From contig JASAND010022393.1 of assembly GCA_030248195.1 (NCBI GenBank), positions 1-64,000 of the forward strand: a DNA stretch of 64,000 nucleotides. Direction: 5' to 3'. The stretch's first letter is position 1, and each line of letters starts with the position of its first letter. Positions 59,001-64,000 of this stretch are shown in pieces. This DNA is from Trissonchulus latispiculum. Its lineage: Eukaryota; Nematoda; Enoplea; Enoplida; Ironidae. Both the position numbers and the translations under genes were made by a program. The notes beneath the pieces were generated by a model. The model searched no databases. It was not told the DNA's origin and saw nothing but the letters and a program-made list of their open reading frames with translations.

Positions 59001-61386
59001 CAATACGAATTGGCTGAATCGTATTCTCCGTCGTAAAAAAATAAGCAGCACTAAAAAATAAGCAGCACTAAAAAAATAAGCAGCACTAAAAAAATAAGCA
59101 GCACTAAAAAATAAGCAGCACTAAAAAAATAAGCAGCACTAAAAAAATAAGCAGCACTAAAAAAATAAGCAGCACTAAAAAAATAAGCAGCACTAAAAAA
59201 TAAGCAGCACTAACGAGCGAAACGCTCGTTGAAACGAGCGTAGTCGATTTAGTATATATGCCCCCAACCAAAACCCCGAAAAACGCTGTTTTAGTGACTT
59301 TTCCCAACTTTGACCCTGGGCGAGGTGCCACGGGGCCATGCTGACCAGTGGTCACTTCGGGCGGTTTTGGCAGTATGCTCATCGTGTTCAGCGACCCCGA
59401 TTTACTATATATGCGCACCACCAAATGGCCAAAAACGCTATTTTAGACGACTTTTTGACAATTTTCTGTGTTGGGACCTCGAAAAGTTTAAACGTCGATT
59501 TTTCCATTTTTGACCATCTGTAAAAATCGACCCAGAGAAATTCGGAAATTAAACATAAACTTGATCTGGACTATCGCCTAGATAATCAAAAATTAGTATA
59601 GAAAAATTTTTCCTATGGGACGTTTGAAAAATCGGTGTGCGCAAAAATGGCCCTATAAAAGTGGTCGATACAGAGAAAAAACCCCACTTTTAAACTTGTA
59701 TCAAAAAGTCGATTTTTTCAAAGTTCATTTTTTCCGCACAAGTTTGGCATCATTCGAAAGCTCTTGGCCTGGAGATTTCAAAAATGTAAACTTTAGCTCT
59801 CAACTCCCTACCGTTAATTAGTTATGGCTAATTAAAAGTTTTCTTAATCCGCAAAGTCAGTGGCGCACATAGAAACTTTTTTCAGGGGGGGGGGGCGGAC
59901 ATCAGAAAAAATGGGGGGGGGTCTGGGGGCATAGCCCCCCAGAGTTGAAAAATTTTGGACACCAACGTTTAAAATGCAAAAATAAGCGTAAATTCAGCAA
60001 AAATAGAAAAAATTTCGCGCCGGCGCGAAAATTTTTGGAAAAGTTTAAAAAGTTGCTATTGAAAGGTTTAAAACGCTGAAATAAGGGTAAATTAAGCAAA
60101 AGTGACGTAAATTTCGCGCCGAAGGCGCGAAAAATTTTGAAATTTTACGTCCGCGCTACGCGCGGACAATAAAAATTTTCCTTTACATCTGGTTTCGGGG
60201 GGGGGCCGCCGCCCCCCCCCCGCCCCCCCCTTATGTGCGCCCCTGCGCAAAGTATATACCTTTATAGCTCATATACGTATATTATGAGGGGCGCTCCGCG
60301 CACCCTCATGATAAGAACAATAAAGTATTTTTCACAAGTTTCAAAGAAATTGAATTAAACTTAATTTCTTCCAGCGGCATTTCTCTTTTTTGGCTAGCTT
60401 CATCTGCATTTTCAAATTTATATATATAATGACATTTCTTCAAAATAATTAAAAACCCTTCTATTTATTCCATCCATAAATTTTTAATATTTATGTTGCA
60501 CTCTCCACTATATTTATATACAAAACAAACAGCAAAGTGCTTATTGCCTGCTATTTAAACTATAGTTGAGTTAAAACTGACATTTAATTATGCAACAGTG
60601 CACTAATCTTTGAAATAGCATAGGTCTACGCCAAGGCTTCAATATATTCCAATTTAGCAAAATTAATAATTTTAAAGTATCTATCAAAAGCTAATAGCAA
60701 TCGAATCGGCGGGCTTGAGTTCTATTTTGAATTTCTAAATTATATATAAGTGCGTAATATTTTGATCATATACGTAATTAATATTAATAATAATAAATTA
60801 ACGATAAGGTACTAGATAATTATTAATAAATCTAAAATATATAATGCAATAGCGCCGCAGGCGAAAATTTTTGAGAAAATAATATTCTGCTTACAAGAGA
60901 TTCGCAATTTTTTCAAAATGTTAAAAGAAATTTTCAAAATTTCTGAAAATTTTAATAAAATTTCACTTTTGATAATACGCTAAAATTGGTTCCGGTTCCG
61001 GTACGTTTTCAAAAACCGGAATCGGAACCGGAACCAAAAAGTACCGGAACCGGAATTCCGGTCGATCCCTAATATATATATATATATATCATGGTCTCTC
61101 CGGAAGGTTGCCTGGGAACCAGCCAGCAAAGAAGTTTATTATACTGGCGGTTAGATGCTCGATATGTTCGAAACAGCAACAACAGCACGAAAATTCTATA
61201 TTACTTCATTTAAAACCTACGTATGATGAATAGAATAGCATAACTTCCCTTAGTCCCCTCACTCACCATATGGGGGGCACTTATTGTAGCTCCATAGCCA
61301 ATTCCTTGAGGGGAATCTGAATAAGGACTGTATCCAGCATAATACTTTCTGTCAACCTCCTGCATAGCTTGTTCAACGCTGCTAGA
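42608..61386 (-). CDS. PCMT1: Protein-L-isoaspartate O-methyltransferase, five exons, N-terminus missing
   Basis: This enzyme transfers a methyl group from S-adenosylmethionine to isoaspartyl residues and so starts repair of aged proteins, mainly in the cytosol. - strand exons in coding order: 61267-61386, 46794-46898, 46484-46604, 44966-45051 and 42608-42784. Splice sites are GT/AG and phases agree (0, 0, 1, 0), giving 202 residues. Landmarks: [19 protein letters not shown]; then [20 protein letters not shown] with GSGYLTAC (SAM motif I); then [18 protein letters not shown]; then [20 protein letters not shown]; then [13 protein letters not shown] and a C-terminal [14 protein letters not shown]. 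The first exon, about 20-25 residues, was not found and may lie in 61.4-64 kb or beyond. The first visible intron (about 14.4 kb) is filled with nested elements. The TAA stop overlaps a consensus GTAAGT donor. Confidence 0.93.
43083..43790 (+). pseudogene. LINE reverse transcriptase fragment (RTE/jockey-like)
   Basis: Translated pieces in order are [20 protein letters not shown], then [36 protein letters not shown] (FADD catalytic box), [12 protein letters not shown], and [17 protein letters not shown]. At least two frame changes are needed (near 43188 and 43520-43560), and stops interrupt it. It lies in a PCMT intron, on the opposite strand to the gene. The wording of these motifs fits RTE/jockey-like RTs rather than the CR1-like LINE at 55 kb. 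Confidence 0.8.
44049..44190 (+). mobile_element. tRNA-derived SINE (tRNA-Thr-like head)
   Basis: The head (44049-44120) has A box TGGCTCAATCGG and B box GGCTCGATCCC. A perfect anticodon stem, TTGGC/GCCAA, encloses CTGGTTA (anticodon GGT, Thr). The acceptor ends pair imperfectly. The body starts CCGAATTTTTCGGGTCGGAG and ends in CTTTCGCTTATTATCTTGTA. Related copies are at 24027 and 40118. Confidence 0.8.
45729..46014. mobile_element. hAT-like MITE
   Basis: The left end, CAGGGGCGGATCCGGGGG, is mirrored by AAATCCTGGATCCGCC at the right. The flanking 8-bp sequences match only in part, so the duplication is not secure. The 286-bp unit lies in a PCMT intron. Confidence 0.6.
46962..47643 (+). mobile_element. 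tRNA-derived SINE with (AAC)n tail and 14-bp target-site duplication
   Basis: The tRNA-like head has A box TAGCAGAATGGTTAAGG and B box GGTTCGATTCC, with a long variable arm as in Ser/Leu tRNAs. The body has CGGTCGGATGAGGCGTTAAA and GGGTAGCACAGCAATAAC, followed by about 25 AAC units. AGAGCAGCCTTTCT occurs directly before (46948-46961) and after (47644-47657), proving the element's limits. It lies in the long PCMT intron. Confidence 0.9.
47570..47643. repeat. (AAC)n microsatellite
   Basis: About 24 uninterrupted trinucleotide units form the 3' tail of the SINE. Confidence 0.95.
48059..48387. mobile_element. GGGTATTTTTTA MITE, copy 2
   Basis: The termini are CAGGGTATTTTTTAGGG and the inverse ending AAAAATACCCTG. 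It has the same G-run borders and the same core (TCTCCGGCGAAGCCCGAAAA) as copy 1. The flanks CCTATA and TATATA match only in part. Confidence 0.85.
48760..49110. repeat. Tandem repeat, about 165-180-bp unit x2.3
   Basis: Each unit starts GGGCTGGTTCCACTTGACC, passes through AACTTTGTCTATAG with GGTTTTCTGGTG, and ends with GCCCAGCTCA. An inverted partial copy lies at about 62998-63110. Confidence 0.8.
49601..49810. repeat. Tandem repeat, about 60-bp unit x3.5
   Basis: Successive units contain CAGCGCCTAAAATGATTGAA and GTGCAGAATAGGGAATCTA. Later units are slightly diverged. Confidence 0.88.
49905..49940. repeat. (GT)n microsatellite
   Basis: About 17 GT units follow a GTGTATGTACGTGTAC lead-in. 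Confidence 0.92.
50577..50655. repeat. Duplicated hairpin, 11-bp stems
   Basis: AGGTAGTGCGC-TGTC-GCGCACTACCT is repeated 46 bp later with one base changed in the left stem (AGGTAGTACGC). Each copy is followed by TGATTTGAAGTTTT, so the hairpin and its spacer are a tandem pair. Confidence 0.88.
51285..51575. repeat. Tandem duplication, about 127-bp unit x2
   Basis: Two nearly identical units each contain GGTCTTAGGTGATTTTGGG, GGTACCAAATGAAAGCCCC and AGTGGCTGTAGAGTGCTG. A third copy lies at about 49140-49275, and diverged inverted copies at about 62740-62970. Confidence 0.9.
51779..52993. mobile_element. Foldback element with about 210-bp arms, left arm split by a MITE
   Basis: The left arm (51779-51797 plus 52176-52370) and the right arm (about 52790-52993) are close reverse complements. 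Shared blocks are AACAAGAAATAAAA, TGCTCCTA, ATATGAGTCAACATGG, CATGTAAAATGCTAA and GCACCAATATGAGTGCATGC. Without the MITE the arms align through TGCTCCTA. The loop of about 420 bp is non-coding. Diverged relatives with the AATATGAG motif occur at about 54078-54240 and 62480-62640. Confidence 0.85.
51798..52175. mobile_element. GGGTATTTTTTA MITE, copy 3
   Basis: The ends CAGGGTATTTTTTAGG and its inverse TAAAAAATACCCTG are flanked by GCTCC on both sides (51793-51797, 52176-52180). It is inserted in the left arm of the foldback element. The intact right arm shows the unfilled site with a single GCTCC. Confidence 0.9.
52998..53057. repeat. (AT)n microsatellite
   Basis: About 30 AT units directly precede the left end of the hAT-like block. 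A shorter AT run follows its right end at 61072-61089. Confidence 0.95.
54716..55148. repeat. Satellite, about 145-bp unit, locus 2
   Basis: About three units contain GACCAGTGGTCACTTCCGTC, ATATGCTCATTGAAACGAGC and CGAAAAACGCTGTTTTA. They are the same family as at 34.4 kb. The array is cut in mid-unit at ATATGCTCG, where the LINE begins, and resumes at 59222. Confidence 0.9.
55218..57999 (-). pseudogene. LINE ORF2: endonuclease and reverse transcriptase, two frame breaks
   Basis: The protein should nick target DNA and copy its own RNA. The endonuclease part (57286-57999) has [44 protein letters not shown] and GPSDHAVI. The first RT part (56147-57289, next frame) has [44 protein letters not shown] and [15 protein letters not shown]. 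The second RT part (55218-56192, third frame) has [20 protein letters not shown] and the MYADD box, followed by the C-terminal thumb region. The frame breaks are near 57288 and 56190. Little else is damaged, so this copy is fairly young. RT boxes are in the expected order and spacing. Confidence 0.9.
58029..58934 (-). CDS. LINE ORF1 with PHD-like zinc finger
   Basis: This intact 301-residue frame would start at an ATG at 58934 or 58928. The N-terminus has a Cys/His array: C6-x2-C9, C22-x2-C25, H28/H30, C34, then C58-x2-C61 and C64. It resembles the PHD-like finger found in ORF1 of many CR1 elements. A helical, coiled-coil-like segment follows ([16 protein letters not shown]), then an RNA-binding-like region around [20 protein letters not shown] and [18 protein letters not shown], which matches the C-terminal domain of such ORF1 proteins. 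The protein probably coats element RNA. It stops 30 bases before ORF2 begins. Confidence 0.88.
   Translation of the reverse strand: MIMAACATCMKPFGSADVYVPCFACQSHFHPSPCSDLSLAVARSYSDPSKKNCLVYLCDKCKSCAPSMRRELDELKQAVVLLQAQISSTLPQNGNPSQSGDQGRESAHVTALDSVVARLASLESRFAYFMETFDPVQLVRAMGEAVATAATKAVFHASMEVDEKKEKRLNVVMFGVVPDAERDDLTIVRELMSKHKIDPDKVKKVWRDGPTPSEPGQTRLLKVMLEDWGTKSSILELARLKKFKDIYVRSDLTFREREARRKAALARGNKPFSTSGVEPNVTVSVSDAGVSNTGQSNSFPQ
59037..59214 (-). repeat. Minisatellite, 17-18-bp unit x10, at the LINE 5' end
   Basis: Ten near-identical units read AAAAAATAAGCAGCACT on the + strand and vary only in the length of the A-run. They form the 5' end of the LINE on its coding strand and stop where the satellite resumes. 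Confidence 0.92.
59222..59430. repeat. Satellite, locus 2 continued after the LINE
   Basis: The interrupted unit resumes at TTGAAACGAGCGTAGTCG and ends with the module around CTTTGACCCTGGGC and GACCAGTGGTCACTTCGGGC, exactly as the array in the Mutator-like element ends at about 35116-35290. Confidence 0.9.
59858..60245. mobile_element. hAT-type MITE with perfect 8-bp target-site duplication
   Basis: The termini are CAGTGGCGCACATA and TTATGTGCGCCCCTG, inverted with small mismatches. CGCAAAGT lies directly on both sides (59850-59857 and 60246-60253). The interior has G- and C-runs and the palindromes CGCGCCGGCGCG and CCGCGCTACGCGCGG. It is 388 bp with no ORF. Confidence 0.92.
60246..61060. other. 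AT-rich interior of the hAT-like block
   Basis: No coding sequence was found. An imperfect hairpin lies at about 60283-60315 (TATGAGGGGCGC and GCGCACCCTCAT). It resembles in style the perfect hairpin at 35867. Confidence 0.5.
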
Positions 61387-61484
61387 CTGCAATACTCCAT
61401 GCCCTGTACAAGAGATAGAAAAAATGAAGTAAAAGGAACACAGCAGTTGTGGTGGTTTCCTCGTAGAAGATTGAGATTACAACT

Positions 61485-61563
61485 TGTATATATATATATA
61501 TATCCATATTCACGACATTCAGTAGAATTCACGACAGAGAAACGTATATATATATATATATAT
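61485..61563. repeat. Two (TA)n runs in a short inverted repeat
   Basis: TA runs at about 61485-61503 and 61545-61563 are bordered by AACTTG-like and CAAGTTT-like sequence in opposite orientation. They lie upstream of the first visible PCMT exon. Confidence 0.6.
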
Positions 61564-61595
61564 ATTCCTGTAGCAAGTTTCCAATTCATAAGCTA

Positions 61596-61920
61596 TAGGG
61601 TATTTTAATTTAGGAGGGGCTGATTCCCCTTATAGAAAATGCCTCCTCCTTGCGAAATCGCCCGCTCCCAGGATTTTTGCATTCTCCGCTCCCCCCCCGG
61701 AATTTTTGAGGCCCCAATTTTTGCCAAAAATAATAAAATAAGACTTCGCCGGAGATTTTTTCGTGGAAATAGTTAGTTCAGCTTAAATCCTGGCATGTTT
61801 GAGTTCAGCTTAAATCCTGGCATGTTTGAGAACTTTCTGTTTTTCACCATGCAGAATACGCCAAAAATACTATTTTTGGTTCATTTTAGAAACCCCCCCG
61901 AAGCTTTTTCCCCTCCACCG
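61596..61920. mobile_element. GGGTATTTTTTA MITE, copy 4, degenerate
   Basis: TAGGGTATTTTAATTTAGGAG starts a unit whose core is the reverse complement of copies 1-3 (ACTTCGCCGGAGATTTTTTC, then CAGCTTAAATCCTGGCAT, here duplicated). It is more diverged, and its right end is unclear. Confidence 0.7.
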
Positions 61921-64000
61921 GGTCCGAGGGTGGGTGGTGGGAGCATGAAGCTTAGCGCCCGTGGGAAAACTCTGAACTATGTTCCTTTACGTATAAACTA
62001 TGAACAAAGCGAACCCGGGACAAACTCACGTACGTTTTAGCGCTCGAATCATGTCCACATTACTGGAGCCATGTGAACGCCAAGCCATGCCAAAGTATGA
62101 GCGCAGCACAATAAGAAAAATGGAACTGTCAATTCGCATGAACCTATAAAGTAGCATGGGTGTATTCGAGGGTGCGTGTGCTGGGTTTGTTTTAGGCGAA
62201 AAAGTGGGTTGGTATGGGAAGGTGGGAAAAGTGAGGGTGGGAGCCTGGGAGGGAGCACTCCTCCAATAGTGGGGGGAAGGTCAAAAGTGGGGCGACCCAG
62301 TCTGCGCAATGATACACTTTTTTCTGAAATGAGCAAAAAATTTTGGGCTTGTGCGCACGCGTGCGCACCTTTTCTAAAATGACAACAGGGGCTGTAGAAA
62401 TATTTTATTGACCACTTCGGCAGCTCTTTTGCATTTTCTAATCCATTGGAATTTTTGCCATTGGTTATAGCATTAATCTTGTTTTATGACGACATTATGA
62501 GCCTCATTATAGCGGCAGTCTCATGTTAGGCTTTTACAGCTTGTGTTAATTCATTTACAACCATACCTCGCTCATTATTGTCTCGTCCACTGTACAACCT
62601 GCGTTCTAAGGACTCATATATATGTTTTTACATGCGACGAAGGCGCGTTTTTGTCTTGTCTTCATCCATTTTATATGGTCCATTATATTTCTAAGACCCA
62701 ACTCAGCGCCATATATATACGTACGTACTCCACTTTGAGGACATGATTCTATGACAAAAGTAGCTCAGCTCGCTTAGGGCTTTCATTTGATACCAAATTT
62801 GACCACATTTGAACAATTTGATTTTTGACCCAAAATCGCCTACCCCACCACTGCCCCACAACAGCACTCTACAGCCACTTTGGATACGCAGTTCCATGAG
62901 AAAATTTCTCAGCTCGCTTAGGGCTTTCTTCTGATACCAAATTTGACCGCGTTTGAAAATTTTGACTTTTTTACCGTCTCTGTCGATCTGTCTGTCCCTA
63001 CAGCCCAGCAAAATGGGTGCGTCGTAGAGCAAAAAGGGCACCGAGAATGAGCTAGGCGCACCAGACAACCCCTATAGACAAAGTTTTGAGGGCCTAAGTA
63101 AGGGCTACTATGGATTTCTTCTTCTTCCTGTTCCTGGACCAGCTTGGGGCATAGTTTCACCGGAAATTTTGGTTAGGGGGGACTTCGGAAATTTGGTGGT
63201 CGACCCCCGAAATGTGATGGGGAGTATAGAGGTCGGGGAAAAACCAACCCGCAAGTGGTGGGGAAAAAACCAATCCCCGTTTGGGGATGGTGATGGGGAT
63301 GAGCTAGCGGGATCAAATTTGGCGTGCAAGTTGGCAGTGCCCATCCCACCTACCACATGAAATTGAGCAAAATCGGACCACTTTTGAGCATTTTTTGACA
63401 TTTTGAAAATTTTGGCATTTTCGACACCCCAAAAATTCAAAATTTGCCTATTTTTGAAGGCCTGTAGAAAATTTTCCATAGTAGTTGGATAATAACTTTT
63501 ATAATTTTTCCATAGTAGTTGGATAATAATAATAGTTTCTATGAGAACAACATGTGCTCTTTCCAAAAATGTCGGATTCGTCTTCCTGCGACGCTTGGCA
63601 AGCTGCCAGCAGAGTTTTAAATAATGGGAAAATAAAACCAAGGGGTGGGAAAAACCCAATTTTTGCTTTTGCTGCCAAACTCCGAAAAATGGTTATTAGT
63701 TGCTCAAAAGCCATTCACATAGCAAGTTTAATGCATTCTTTCACGTGAACAGCTCAAAATTGCATTTGGACTTGACAATTTTGTGCTAGCCGGTAAAAAC
63801 CTCATTTCGGCGGATCGACTGTTTGGCTCAGCTAAAGTGGTCAAAATGTACTCTGGAACAAAGAAATACGCGAAAAAACACTGAAACTACATTGATTTTA
63901 TTTTATTTCATCGAATTTAAAAAGATTTACAAATTTTTGCATTTTAACATAGAAACTGGCAAATTTTATGAAACCTAGCCAGTTGATGCTGCAAATTTTG
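61921..64000. other. Repeat debris; missing PCMT first exon not found
   Basis: This holds inverted relatives of the repeats at 48.8 kb and 51.3 kb (about 62740-63110), an AATATGAG-type remnant (62480-62640), and a short tandem around TCCATAGTAGTTGGATAATA (63476-63532). I searched the - strand by eye for the N-terminal PCMT exon and did not find one. Confidence 0.5.

Larger units (their letters stand above)
55145..59221 (-). mobile_element. CR1-like non-LTR retrotransposon (LINE), near full length
   Basis: It has a 17-18-bp monomer array at its 5' end (59037-59214), ORF1, ORF2 (endonuclease and RT) and a 3' tail of TTGAA units (55147-55178). It interrupts a satellite unit. GCTCGTT occurs on both sides (about 55145-55151 and 59224-59230), a likely target-site duplication. 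The order and the PHD-like ORF1 match the CR1/L2-like group. Confidence 0.88.
53063..61071. mobile_element. hAT-like element expanded to 8 kb by nested insertions
   Basis: The left end TAGGGATCGACCGGAA and the right end TTCCGGTCGATCCCTA are exact inverses. Each has subterminal GGAACCGGAACC-type repeats. TAGGGATCGACCG-type ends are known in hAT elements. The flanking 8 bp are ATACGTAT and ATATATAT; the two mismatches fit decay of a CpG. The element sits in an AT microsatellite, half of which remains on each side. Inside lie the satellite, a LINE and a hAT MITE. No transposase was found. The alternative is two separate elements in opposite orientation. Confidence 0.65.

Overview
The window is nuclear DNA of a metazoan, probably an invertebrate; I cannot name the species. 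The reasons are spliced genes with canonical GT/AG introns, AT-rich introns, and a very dense load of mixed transposable elements (Ty3 and copia LTR elements, a LINE, tRNA-derived SINEs, hAT-like and Mutator-like DNA elements, many foldback elements). There is nothing bacterial here: no operons and no CRISPR array.

Two host genes can be assembled from the sequence. On the + strand, six exons between 19415 and 23662 join in consistent phase into a complete 514-residue D2-like dopamine receptor (class A aminergic GPCR). On the - strand, five exons between 61386 and 42608 encode all but the N-terminus of protein-L-isoaspartate O-methyltransferase (PCMT1 type). Its intron between the first two visible exons is about 14.4 kb long and is packed with nested elements. 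Two coding-looking - strand segments at 38.6-39.2 kb remain unidentified. One can be spliced in phase to a consensus donor that overlaps the PCMT stop codon.

Layout. 1-9.7 kb: G-rich on the + strand and quite unlike its flanks; a - strand Ty3/gypsy element whose pol (protease, RT, RNase H, integrase zinc finger) runs off the left edge, with a fragmented gag and an extra ORF between gag and pol. 9.7-10.2 kb: a foldback element. 13.4-15.1 kb: the start of a copia element (half-tRNA primer site and gag), cut off by a MITE. 19.4-23.7 kb: receptor gene with repeats in its introns. 24.0-29.1 kb: tRNA-like SINE, a Mutator-like foldback element, a MITE and a 1.9-kb hAT element. 31-37 kb: a MITE, a 2.7-kb Mutator-like element carrying a satellite, and a hAT MITE. 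38.5-40.5 kb: unknown exons, a mirrored-minisatellite foldback, and a SINE split by a MITE. 42.6-61.4 kb: the PCMT gene, with a LINE fragment, SINEs, MITEs, foldbacks and an 8-kb hAT-bounded block containing a satellite that is itself split by a near full-length CR1-like LINE. 61.6-64 kb: repeat debris.

The recurring theme is self-complementary mobile DNA. At least seven elements have long inverted arms, and several carry G-rich or GC-rich minisatellites in mirror image on the two arms. Target-site duplications visible by eye (8 bp for hAT-like, 8-9 bp for the Mutator-like family, 5-6 bp for one MITE family, 14 bp for a SINE) let the insertion order be read in several places. All family assignments rest on motifs read by eye; no database search was possible.
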